Source of the DNA: Chara braunii
Taxonomy: Eukaryota; Streptophyta; Charophyceae; Charales; Characeae
Length of the DNA: 21,165 nucleotides
Reading direction: 5' to 3'
Assembly: GCA_003427395.1 (NCBI GenBank)
Contig: BFEA01000440.1
Span: forward strand, 770,607-791,771
The notes beneath the pieces were generated by a model. That model searched no databases. It saw nothing but the letters and a program-made list of their open reading frames with translations, and was not told where the DNA came from. Below are positions 8,601 through 16,699 of this stretch, one piece after another. The stretch's first letter is position 1; each line of letters starts with the position of its first letter. A program made the translations under genes and the position numbers.

Positions 8601-8933
8601 TCAAGGTGAACGATGGGGTTTGCCGCTCTAGCCGGGTGCGCCAGTAGTACTTCTCGCGTTCCCCTACGACAGGTCAGCATTCTGCGAAGCACAACTCATC
8701 TTCCTCAGAGGCATATCCCTACCAAGCTACAGATCTACATACGAAGGTTTTTACATGCAATTGCAGAGGTAGACCAGCCAGGGGCATTTTCCTAGTTTGT
8801 CGTAGTACGGGCAACTCTTCCGGATAAATGATGATCGATCCCGACTACTGCTCGTTCCATAGGTTGTTGATTTCCTACGGAGCGGATCGCATTGGTCGAC
8901 TAGGCTTCGTCGGGTCGATCACAACTCTGGCTG

Positions 8934-8950
8934 CTTCTAGTCCTTTTATA
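8934..8950 (-). promoter_or_regulatory. TATA box and start-site region of the LTR promoter
   Basis: On the minus strand the sequence reads TATAAAAGGACTAGAAG. The same words are kept in the inverted copy at 4176-4193, which makes a chance AT-rich match less likely. Transcription would run toward gag. Confidence 0.5.
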
Positions 8951-9010
8951 AAAAAGACTTCTCTTTGGAAAAGAAAGCATTGATATCGGACCAAACATTA
9001 AAATGGTCAG

Positions 9011-9110
9011 ATGTCGCAACCAAACATATTGATGTCGCAACCAAACACATGAATGTAGCAAACAAAGCACATAAATGTCGCAAACAAAGCACATAGATGC
9101 AACACATAAG
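9011..9110. repeat. Minisatellite, 21-22 bp unit, 4.5 copies
   Basis: Units begin with ATGTCGCAA at 9011, 9032, 9053 (ATGTAGCAA) and 9075, then a truncated unit from 9097. The consensus is close to ATGTCGCAACCAAACACAT. The array lies just upstream of the minus-strand LTR TATA box, the place where many LTRs carry tandem enhancer repeats. Confidence 0.8.
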
Positions 9111-9700
9111 TGGTGGCTCGTCTAAGTGACCAAATGGTAGTTTTTTCGCAAGGATTTAAAAATTGACAACAGTATACGTTTGCTTTCGCCATCACACAAG
9201 ACGGAAAGGAAAGTTTTCAAAAATGTCCCACAATTGATGCACATAAGATGATACGAATGTCGCCTTCTTAACATCATTAACAATCACAGTTCACCTAAAT
9301 TGAAACTTTCTTGATCGAATTTAAAAAACAACATGTGATAGCAATGTGACCATATTTCTCTTTTTTTTTTCTCATTACTTTTTTTTTATTCATACCACTT
9401 ACGTCCTTCCTAATGTAGAGGTTATCGCCTAACTACGGATGTCTACCAGACTAAATATATAGAAAAGAAAGTATAAAACCTTTGTACCGCTTTCGCCCCT
9501 TGTCATGACACCAACGGAAATCGTCGTGGAAACGATAACCGTTGGGACAGGCTGACCACCTTTTTTTGGTCGACACTACTGAGATGATCAAAATTTATTA
9601 TGTTTTGGCCTCTTGAGACCGAAGCCTGATAATCCAATTATACGGGCTGAGCTAGCTACCATTCACCTAGCGCTCCGCTCAAGGGAGACCTACAATGGAA
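9111..9700. other. Unassigned non-coding stretch
   Basis: AT-rich with T runs at about 9362-9390. No gene, tRNA-like box or repeat boundary is evident. It may contain the outer end of the minus-strand LTR and old transposon debris. Confidence 0.4.
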
Positions 9701-10860
9701 GGTGATGCCTAACAGTCGTAAAGCATGTGAGTCGTTTGGGCACGCCTATCCAGTCGAGCGGGCCTGATGAGCGCCTCGTTGATCACCAACCTTCGCATGC
9801 GTCCTCGCCATTGTAGTCGTAAATGGATCGTGTTGTAGAGCTCCGTCATCCGTTGCACCAATATCAATAAGATGGACCAGAAAGGTACGCCTAGGCGCCT
9901 AAGGTATCGAGGGGAAGTATCTCGAAACCAAAGAAACATCATTCGCGCTCCAGAACGTCTGAAGAACACTCCGATGACGACTCGAGAGATGAGCTTCATT
10001 TTCGAGACGGGATGGAAATACAATGTATGTCCTTGCAACTTGTTTGGACGCCGAATCACGTTCGGTCGAATTCCTATCGCTCCTCCGGAAGAAACCCACG
10101 TCCACCATTGATGATCCCGATAGAGTCGAGCCATCGTGTCGGAGCCCCCTCGAACACCACCGACATCCTCTCCGCCCAAGCGATGCGATCTACATCGATC
10201 GTATCCCATATTAAGAGATACCTAGGAATCGTCAGATTGCACCGAACTCCTCCCATCGTGCGCCGCACACGAAAAAAAAGACCATCATCAAACACAAAAG
10301 AGTTTTAGCATACTCTCCTCCTGTCACTGGAGGGCCCCATCATCACATCTCTCCGAGAAACGGAAACCGACATCAAACGGACATGCGTAATCATAATGTT
10401 GGATGAACACAAATGGTTTCTGCCAAGCGTGGTGGTTTCGCATGATGCGCATGGACAACCATATCATCTCGTCCTCGTACTTGCGATGTTAGTGGATTGT
10501 CTCATTAACGATGTCGTAAACGACCCCAATGTCCCTCCAGTGCATCATTCTGAGAGGACAAAAGCCAATGCTTAATACCAACTTCATGGCTACAGTCACA
10601 AACGCATAAACTCATGTCAGGTCCTCGAGGGTTCCTTGGTCTTCCCCGAGTTTGACCTCGGTCGGGTAGACGTCTATCGGATGGAAGACCATGGGGCCGA
10701 CTCTCGCCCATCCTTGCCTAAATCCTCCCACGACAGCAACAGCACCACATGTGGTTAACCAAGGGTAATATTTTCGGTGAATTTGCACTGAAACTATCAC
10801 ATTGTGTTGATTTTTTGTTTTTTTTCTTGTTTTTCTTTGTGTGTGATATATATGTGTTTT
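9700..10860 (-). pseudogene. Unrecognised degraded coding trace
   Basis: The minus strand has long partly open frames: about 10790-10330 (containing GGFRQGWARVGPMVFHPIDV, AFVTVAMKLVLSIGF, HAWQKPFVFIQHYDYACPFD, with single stops between), 10295-10074, and 10209-9709 (166 codons, with SKMKLISRVVIGVFFRR). Successive pieces look protein-like but are in different frames. I recognise no family: no RT, integrase, chromodomain or transposase motif could be placed. It may be another transposon relic on the same strand as the Ty3/gypsy element, or chance. Overlapping plus frames are equally open at 9872-10308, which lowers confidence. Confidence 0.25.
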
Positions 10861-12300
10861 ATGGTACGTCATGTGCCCGATTTTGACATGTTCGGATCAA
10901 TAATGAAAAAGTTGGCATTTCATTGAATTCGTTGGACGCTTAATTTTAACTCCGACAGTGTTTTTGTATTAGGGTTTTATAGTGTTTTTTTTATTTTTTT
11001 TTTTCGTTCTCTTTGGCCTATTTCTTTTTTTGATGTTTGCACTATGAGCCCATATCGTTTGTTTTTGAAATATTCGACGAATTTCGCACCAAAATTGTCG
11101 GCGAAAAACGGCGAATATTTGGCCTCCCATTAACCATCTCTCCTGCTTGAGGCAGCTTCGCTTGCGACACTTGAGTTGTCCGCTACCCACGCCCCCATCC
11201 GTTTGGTTGGTCGACTTACTCCCTTAGCCAAAGTTTGGCGCAATAAGCGGTGGAGGCGAAGGCGGACTAAGTCTCGTTGTCGTCCTAAAAATAACCGACG
11301 ACATAAAAACATTGTGGTGAAGTAGTGGAATAAAATTTACGAGAGGTTAGGCTATAAATACGACGACGTCGGGCATGTATCAGGCTATCAGTCGAAGCGT
11401 GAGCAACGTGAACGTGAGGTAAATCCTACCGTCGCGTAACCTATAATGCCTATGGAAAACAAGGGGTTTGATCCCGAATCTACCCATCCTCTTGAGATAC
11501 CTACTTGAACCAGAAGAGACTGTTAGGTTCATGCTTGTCGGAGTTATTTCCTATGCACCGGATAGTCCAAGCAAGAAGCGTAAAATAAAAGAGCGTTGTC
11601 GACCCAATTCACGGCATCTTACAATTTTTGTTGTGGGTAATAGGTGAGGGTCGCCTTATAGTAGTATAACGAACAACTCAAACCGTTGAATTCCCAATGC
11701 GGAAATCGTCTAACCGGATGAAGAAAGGCAAATCAATGATGTGATTTTCTTCCTTGTGACCCTCGATCGACCAAGATTCTTACAAACCAAAATAAGAAAG
11801 TATTTAAGTTTTTCACAGATGGAGCATCACACTCGCAACCCTTAGCCTCCCTTATATATACAAAGCTTTCACGGGAGTGCCTGAAAAAAAAAAGATCAAG
11901 GTCAAAAAGTTCTCGAGGATAGACAAGGAGGCACTGGGTCAGGCTTCACTCTCTTTTCACGTTTGAACATACATAGTTAAGCCTCTTTTTTTCAACCGAA
12001 CATTCAAAGAAAGGGAATGCGGCAAGCAAGGTGTGGGTTCACGTGAGGAGTGAGCGGTATGAGTCATTTATTAACCTTGAGTGAAGTGTCACCGATGCCG
12101 ACTCGCTCACCCAAGAAAACCAAGTTCAACCTTGAACGCCAATTGAACTTCCAAAATGTCCCGAATGGAAACTCGCAAGCATCGTGAAGCTCAATAAGTA
12201 TTGAGCGGTTCTTGCTTGCCTTGGCAAGTCCCACAAGTCACGAGTGGCGCCGCCGGTTCCAAACTGGTCCCGCCGAGTCCAATGCAAATACGGCCGACGC
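10861..12300. other. Unassigned non-coding stretch
   Basis: No gene or known element is recognised. A TATA-like word (CTATAAATA) at about 11350-11358 is followed by ACGACGACGTCG, but there is no adjacent coding region. Around 11075-11125, words such as TTCGACGAATTTCGC and GTCGGCGAAAAACGGCGAA recur in mixed orientation, as seen in the subterminal parts of some plant DNA transposons. I found no termini. Confidence 0.35.
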
Positions 12301-12344
12301 ACTTCAAAATAAATCCCTCGTTGTCAAGCAACTTCAATTTGGTG

Positions 12345-12371
12345 TCGACGGTCCAACAATAGAACCGTCGA
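12345..12371. repeat. Perfect 8 bp hairpin
   Basis: TCGACGGT (12345-12352) pairs with ACCGTCGA (12364-12371) around an 11-base loop. It lies about 90 bp left of the possible CACTA end. Confidence 0.6.
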
Positions 12372-12460
12372 TGCGGCGCAGTCTCAAATGGTCCCAATGG
12401 TGTCGAAGACCGGTACCAAGGGTTCCACCACGCTAAAATGTCAAGGACCTGCGCCCTTCT

Positions 12461-12495
12461 CACTACAAAAAAAATCCCTCGCGACACACTGTCGC
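12461..12495 (+). mobile_element. Possible CACTA (En/Spm) transposon terminus
   Basis: CACTACAAAAAAAATCCCTC resembles the CACTACAA-A(n) terminal inverted repeats of plant CACTA elements, and is followed at once by a GCGACA-CAC-TGTCGC hairpin, like the GCGAC-type subterminal repeats of that superfamily. The element would extend to the right. A related word (CACTTCAAAATAAATCCCTC) occurs at about 12300. No matching TTTTGTAGTG end was found further right and no transposase is visible, so this may be a solitary end or coincidence. Confidence 0.35.
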
Positions 12496-12499
12496 AAGT

Positions 12500-14400
12500 T
12501 TGCATCGTTGTCTGTCTTGAGTTCGTGCTGCCCTCGTTACCTCATTCGGACCGCGATGGTGCACTTGGAATGCCGTCCAGTTAGCGGACGTCGCCTCAAA
12601 AAAATAAACGATGTCACCGCTACGAGTCGTCAACAAGTGGGTGAGTGGTACCGCCACCTCGTCGTGCTACAAACCGAGATCCTTGCTCCAAAAAAATAAA
12701 AGGCACCGTCTTGGCGTAAAAACAAGCCTCAACAGCGGTCCGACGACACTTCCGCAAAATTATATCGGCGCTCGCGTACAACAAGGCTAGCAATGCCCCT
12801 CCTCATGAGGACATAGCCTTGCCGCTTGATCACTCTGGTAGCATGGCCCCTTGCGTTCGTCACCTCCAAGTGCAAAAATAATAAAACCTAGTCCTTGGTC
12901 GAAGCTAGGTCCAAAATATCATTCCCTTGAGCTTGGAGATGAGGTCCTGCTCCAATGGAGTGGACCCTAGCTCATATGTCGCAGGTCCGTTATCAGCCCA
13001 AGGTGGCCGCAAGGTGCCCCCACCTTGTGGCTATGATGGCTTAACCTCCCCTTTGCTCCAACAACTCCTCTTGTAGACTCCCAACAACACTTTCGCAGCA
13101 CTCACGCAACTCACAAATGCCTTAGAGTGTGCGACCACTCCAACAGCACGTGCTCCTTGTGTGGCAACTTTTGCGGCACTGCCTGCATTTATCGTGGTGG
13201 AGTGAGTGCTCGACACTCTACCTCTTAGACAATACTTCGAGATGGCCCTGGACCCTCGATTTTTGCGAGATCGACGGTGTGACGTTGTTGCACCTCAACC
13301 ACACACTTAGTGCGACTGACTTTGACTATTCCCCCTTCTCTTGTTTTGATCTATTCATGGTTAGTTCAATCCGTCATCTCGTAATTCTCACGAAATGGCT
13401 GGCGTCGTCCCATTTATGAAATAAAATTTCTTGTATTTTTCTGACCATTATTCTAACAGTTATGAATTTTTAAATTTTGACGTACCTGGCTATTTTTCCC
13501 AGTGCGGGTACGCTGAGAGACAGCTGAACTTGGTGTTTTATTCGGTCCAAGCCTTCATTTTCTCTGACTGGTCCCTAGCCAGCAAGATCCACGGATCTCA
13601 ATGGCGGGAATCACATCATTATACCCTTAGCCCATCCCCCATGTGCTAGTGTCCCGTTCCCGAAACTCAACCCCACCCCCAGGATCTGAAAGATCAAATG
13701 TGGGGTTGCTGAGTCTGCAGGTCGCCTATGATGGCCCAGCTGAGGCCGAAGGGAGGGGCCATCATGGCCACTTTTGCCCCAACTGCAGCCACGACCTTCC
13801 CGTGGTGCTAAACCAAGCGCCCTGGTTCGAATCATGGTGTAGCATGGACAGTGGATGCACATCTCGCCTTCAGGCGTGCACCCTGACCCTCCAAATGTGC
13901 AGAATGAGAATGAATCTTCCACTAGGACATGAAAAAATGTGCCCTTTACCTTTCTCTTTACCCTGGTCGTGGTAGAGGTGGGACCCCGCCATTCACATCA
14001 TGTGGGTGGTGCCATGATAGATCACAATAAAAAAGAAACATAATAATTTTGTCTCACTCCCTTTCCTGCCATCAGCCCACAGGTCACTGCTCGATTTCGC
14101 ATAGATCGTGGGCACGTAGCGCCTAACCCCCTTAGGTCCTCATCCCAACGTCATTCAGGTGCATGAGTTCAGGGTGAATCTTCCCTTGCAACCTGAGAAG
14201 GTGAGTAGCCGTCGATACTTGGATAGCCACAGGGTAGAGATGGCAAGAAAATAAAAGAAACGAAAAGGAAGGGAAAAAAAAAAACAGTTGAAGGGAGTTG
14301 AGCTCTGTTGTAGGCGGAGTCAGATGGGGCCCCTGGGGTCAGAATCCCCCTGCCCGCTTTCCTTATCGTCGCGCCATCTAGCACTTTTGATTTCTTTTTG
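12500..14400. other. Unassigned, no recognised gene
   Basis: Several open frames of 60-110 codons occur on both strands (for example 12388-12699 plus, 13129-13419 plus, 13611-13922 minus, 13643-13975 plus) but none has a recognisable motif, and they overlap on opposite strands. A-rich words such as CAAAAAAATAAA recur at about 12596, 12690 and 12873. The stretch may be the inside of a decayed DNA transposon. Confidence 0.35.
13731..13832 (+). other. Weak RNA polymerase III box pair
   Basis: TGGCCCAGCTGAGG at about 13732 resembles an A box and GGTTCGAATCATGG at about 13822 a B box (GGTTCGANTCC). The spacing of about 90 bp is too long for a tRNA but not for some tRNA-derived SINEs. No tail or target-site duplication was found. 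Confidence 0.25.
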
Positions 14401-14830
14401 TTTTTCTTTATTTTTTTACTTTTTGTTTTTCTTTTCTTTGTCCGTTTTTCCCTCTAACGTCCTTCTGGTATCTTTTCTCTCACTGCCCATGGTTCAAAAT
14501 TGAACCGCGCAGTCGTATCAAGTCCGTTCTCCACCCTTTTTTTTGTCGTTTCCTTTCCTTTCGTTTTCCTTCATCCCCCCCCCCACCGTTTTCCTCTTAA
14601 CGCGGTTTCCTTGTCCTCTCTCTCCGCTGCTCACGGTTCGAGACCCCACCGCGTGATCTCACTAAGGGAGATTTTCGACTTCGTTTACTTTTGTTTTGTC
14701 GTTTCTTTCTTTTTTATTTATTTTCGTTCCGCCCGCGTTTTCTTTCTCTTAACGCGCCTCTCTCTTCTCTGCTACCCCGTGGCCCACGGTTCTGAACCCG
14801 AACCCATGGTTCCTTCGAACGGAGAAAAAA
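14400..14830 (+). repeat. Three degenerate T-rich repeats of about 145 bp
   Basis: Each unit has a T-rich run, then CTCTTAACGCG (CTCTAACG in the first), a CT-rich stretch, then a block like CCCACGGTTCGAGACC. The CTCTTAACG block begins at 14452, 14594 and 14746, spacings of 142 and 152 bp. The end block resembles a polymerase III B box in unit 2 (GGTTCGAGACC), an exact small palindrome in unit 1 (GGTTCAAAATTGAACC) and a broken form in unit 3. Open frames here follow the T/C-rich composition and are not taken as genes. Confidence 0.6.
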
Positions 14831-14959
14831 ACTTTGGTTATTTAGGTCCACCAAGGGTCGTTTCGAGTAGCGAATTTTTGACCACGCGATCTCGAAGATC
14901 GTGTGGCGGGAATCGTCACATTGTCTCTGAGGAGTCCTCTGCTCCACAAAAATGAGCTT
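14831..14959. other. Short unassigned spacer
   Basis: Holds ACGCGATCTCGAAGATCGTGTG (split: ACGCGATC and GATCGTGT), an imperfect palindrome at about 14884-14905. Nothing else is recognised. Confidence 0.3.
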
Positions 14960-14974
14960 GTCTGATGTCGGGTG

Positions 14975-15050
14975 GAGGTGTGTGCGCTCGATCCCTGCAT
15001 CTAATGGTTGTCAGTCCGTTTCCTAACCCATTGAGCTAGCTCCTACCACA
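14975..15050 (-). mobile_element. tRNA-derived SINE-like promoter unit, minus strand
   Basis: On the minus strand, TAGCTCAATGGGTTAGG (15038-15022) matches a polymerase III A box and GGGATCGAGC (15995-equivalent position 14995-14986) a B box, about 35-45 bp apart as in tRNAs. The flanks do not form an acceptor stem, so an intact tRNA is unlikely; a SINE head is the best reading. No poly(A) or simple-repeat tail or target-site duplication was identified, so the downstream end is not defined. Confidence 0.5.
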
Positions 15051-15091
15051 GTATGGGTAGGAGCACTACCTATACTTGAAGTGATAGGTAG
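15039..15091. repeat. Double hairpin: adjacent perfect 9 bp and 8 bp stems
   Basis: GCTCCTACC (15039-15047) pairs with GGTAGGAGC (15056-15064) around an 8-base loop. One base later CTACCTAT (15066-15073) pairs with ATAGGTAG (15084-15091) around a 10-base loop. Both stems share the CTACC/GGTAG core, so alternative pairings between them are possible. The first stem overlaps the 5' flank of the minus-strand tRNA-like unit. Confidence 0.75.
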
Positions 15092-15174
15092 GGCCCTGCC
15101 AACACTCATGATGCACCCACCCCTTTTTCTACCCCATTTCCTCTCACCTGCCGCCTCTACTTGCGCTGACGCTC

Positions 15175-15245
15175 TACCTGCTTAGCTTAACTGGTAGTAC
15201 GGTGGGTGTGCATGACGCAGGTGCGGTATCAGACCCCGTACTAGG
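15175..15245 (+). mobile_element. tRNA-like SINE promoter unit, plus strand
   Basis: TTAGCTTAACTGG (15182-15194) matches an A box. GGTATCAGACCC (15225-15236) is a degenerate B box, about 43 bp downstream. CTACCT before and AGGTGTAG after could form part of an acceptor-like stem with a bulge, but the T-arm does not pair well, so it is called tRNA-like rather than a tRNA gene. It diverges from the minus-strand unit at 14975-15050. Confidence 0.4.
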
Positions 15246-15945
15246 TGTAGATAGGGTAGGTTTGTCCCGGTAGCCTTCCGGATAGACTCTAGCTAGAGCC
15301 CACCAATTTTTTTCGTCGCGAAGCCCTGACCGCACCGCTCTTTACCTTGTCGTTTATACTCCAATAGGTTTGGAGTACTGCGATCGGAGCCCTCCCCTTA
15401 GGCCGTCGCACCTCGTTCCAGTAGCAAGGGACGGTGAGGAAGGGGTAGCCTAGACGCTCTGCCAGCTGCGTTACTTTTAGCGTCCTCCTTTCCATTCGGC
15501 GAACCATGAATCGGTTGTGTGACAACCTTTTCTTTAGGACGTCGTGTGACGCTTTGATGGTAGGGGCAAAGGAGAATGGTAACCCCGACGTCCTTGTAGT
15601 CGGGGCCTCCTCCATTCGTTGGTTTTCTACCGCGGCGAACCTTTGTAGTGTCAACTGCCTTTCCGACAGCCACGTGGGTGCCCAACCCTAAACTTCAAGT
15701 AACAAATTTATAAAAGACGAACGCGGGATCAAATACCCGATAAGGAAAGAAAAGGAAATGTGTACACGGGGTTGGGATACGTATGAAATCTTTTGTCGCG
15801 CCATGACAGATTATCTCTAGTTCGTCTTTTTTTCCGCTCACTGGTACTTCGTTAGTTTTGGCTGGAACGGAGTCTGCCGGCGACCCATAAAAACACCGGC
15901 AGATACCCTTGTCAGGGTTTCTGCCCCGACAACGGGGACCGTTCC
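15246..15945 (-). other. Presumed internal region of the LTR element at 15960-16305
   Basis: This is the sequence downstream of the LTR and primer site on the minus strand. It starts with a structured leader (15868-15930). A minus open frame of 121 codons (15654-15289) and an overlapping one of 95 codons (15685-15398) contain no gag or pol motif that I recognise. The stretch may be a non-coding interior (a TRIM-like element), a decayed gag, or unrelated flank. Confidence 0.35.
15868..15930 (-). promoter_or_regulatory. Structured leader with competing hairpins beside the primer site
   Basis: On the minus strand, moving away from the primer site, three stems appear: CCCCG/CGGGG with loop TTGT; GGCAGA/TCTGCC (15925-15920 with 15903-15898) enclosing CCCT/AGGG; and TCTGCCGG/CCGGCAGA (15903-15896 with 15880-15873). 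The TCTGCC segment is shared by the last two stems, so they cannot both form. In LTR retroelements this position holds leader RNA used for dimerisation or packaging; that role is inferred here. Confidence 0.45.
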
Positions 15946-15946
15946 T

Positions 15947-15958
15947 GCTCGGGTACCA
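15947..15958 (-). promoter_or_regulatory. Primer-binding site, initiator-Met tRNA type
   Basis: The minus strand reads TGGTACCCGAGC one base after the LTR end. This differs at two positions from TGGTATCAGAGC, the usual plant site complementary to the 3' end of initiator Met tRNA, and is followed by AGG as in many plant elements. Confidence 0.6.
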
Positions 15959-15959
15959 G

Positions 15960-16305
15960 TGTGACGGACCTATCGGGATGGAGATCCGTGAGGATCAAGA
16001 CAAAGGGATGAGGGAGATGGAGATGGAGATGGAGCTGCACGGGACAACGCAACTCCAACACAGACTCAACACACACGTACTCCAAACTGTGCAAATAAAG
16101 AACGAGATTGAAAACAAATTGCAGTTGGGGTATACCCCCAGCGGACGGACTGGACTGGACTGGACTGGACTGGACTGGACTGGACTGGACTGGACTGGAC
16201 TGATACCGACAATGGAACCAGGCAGGACTGGACTGGACTGAATGAGCACACGACCTATGGGGTCAGGCCACGACCTAGTCCCACAGGCCGACCCAGATAC
16301 CCCTG
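15960..16305 (-). mobile_element. LTR copy A, minus strand, with pentanucleotide array
   Basis: The minus strand shares a chain of words with LTR copy B (18722-19020): a CCAGT/TCCAG array, the palindrome GGGGTATACCCC (16127-16138), TTTGGAGTACGTG, a TTGGAGT block, CCATCTCCATCTC, and the end GGTCCGTCACA, close to copy B's GGTCCGCTACA. A primer-binding site follows one base later. The 5' end is blurred; CACAGGCC-like sequence near 16285 aligns with the start of copy B, putting the boundary near 16305. The larger size than copy B is largely due to the expanded GGACT array. Confidence 0.65.
16147..16201 (+). repeat. Pentanucleotide microsatellite (GGACT)11
   Basis: Eleven perfect GGACT units, with a shorter run of three at 16225-16239. 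It lies inside LTR copy A; copy B has the same motif in a short, interrupted form at about 18780-18835, so the array grew or shrank within the LTR family. Confidence 0.95.
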
Positions 16306-16343
16306 GCTCTAGGCCAGGGCAGCCAGAGGCATAGTGCAATCTG

Positions 16344-16695
16344 CTCTCATCCAGCACAACTGCTTATCAAACGGTTTTATCCATGGGCCAGCACATCCAG
16401 GTATATTTCTGGGCTGGTTACCCGGTTGAAGTACAGTCTACACTTTATCTGCCATAGGACCTTCTTTGTGCATGCATGGATTCGAACTGGCACCCTCAGC
16501 CTCAATAGCCGCGTCTTAACCACTACAACCATAACTCGTTGTACAAAAGTGGATCCATGCCGATCTTGATATCCACCCCACCCCTGCATGGTTGTAGTGT
16601 CCTTTAACTCACACGCACACACACACAACACTACACAAGGCATCCTCCACACAGGTAGTAGTCGCACACTGCGCTCTCATCCAGCACAACTGCTT
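16344..16695 (-). mobile_element. SINE-like insertion with 22 bp target-site duplication
   Basis: A perfect 22 bp direct repeat (CTCTCATCCAGCACAACTGC plus TT) lies at 16344-16365 and 16674-16695. The 308 bp between hold, on the minus strand, an A box (GGTTGTAGTGGTTAAGAC, 16530-16513) and a B box (AGTTCGAATCC, 16488-16478) at tRNA-like spacing. The T-stem does not pair, so this is a tRNA-derived element rather than a gene. A (CA)n-type run lies at about 16610-16632, upstream of the promoter on that strand, so the insert may contain more than one unit. Perfect flanks suggest a fairly recent insertion. Confidence 0.65.
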
Positions 16696-16699
16696 TTGC

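Larger units (their letters stand above)
8600..9110 (-). mobile_element. 5' LTR of the minus-strand Ty3/gypsy element
   Basis: Blocks shared with 4170-4600 in inverted orientation (see there) define the transcribed part. A clean TATA box at 8950-8944 (minus) is followed by GGACTAGAAG, and upstream of it lies a short tandem repeat at 9011-9110. With gag starting about 440 bp downstream on the same strand, this is best read as the 5' LTR. The outer end (U3 start) was not found and may lie beyond 9110. Divergence from the plus-oriented copy is large, so the element is old or the two LTRs have different origins. Confidence 0.65.

Noticed and set aside
11340-11460. Host gene promoter at the CTATAAATA word
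   Set aside because: No open reading frame, splice pattern or conserved coding follows within a reasonable distance.
15909-16357. Frames of 110-120 codons with DWTGL or SSPVQ repeats
   Set aside because: They are translations of the GGACT microsatellite inside an LTR.
16478-16530. Intact tRNA gene on the minus strand
   Set aside because: A and B boxes are good but the T-stem does not pair beyond one base pair and no acceptor stem forms; it also lies inside an insertion flanked by direct repeats.
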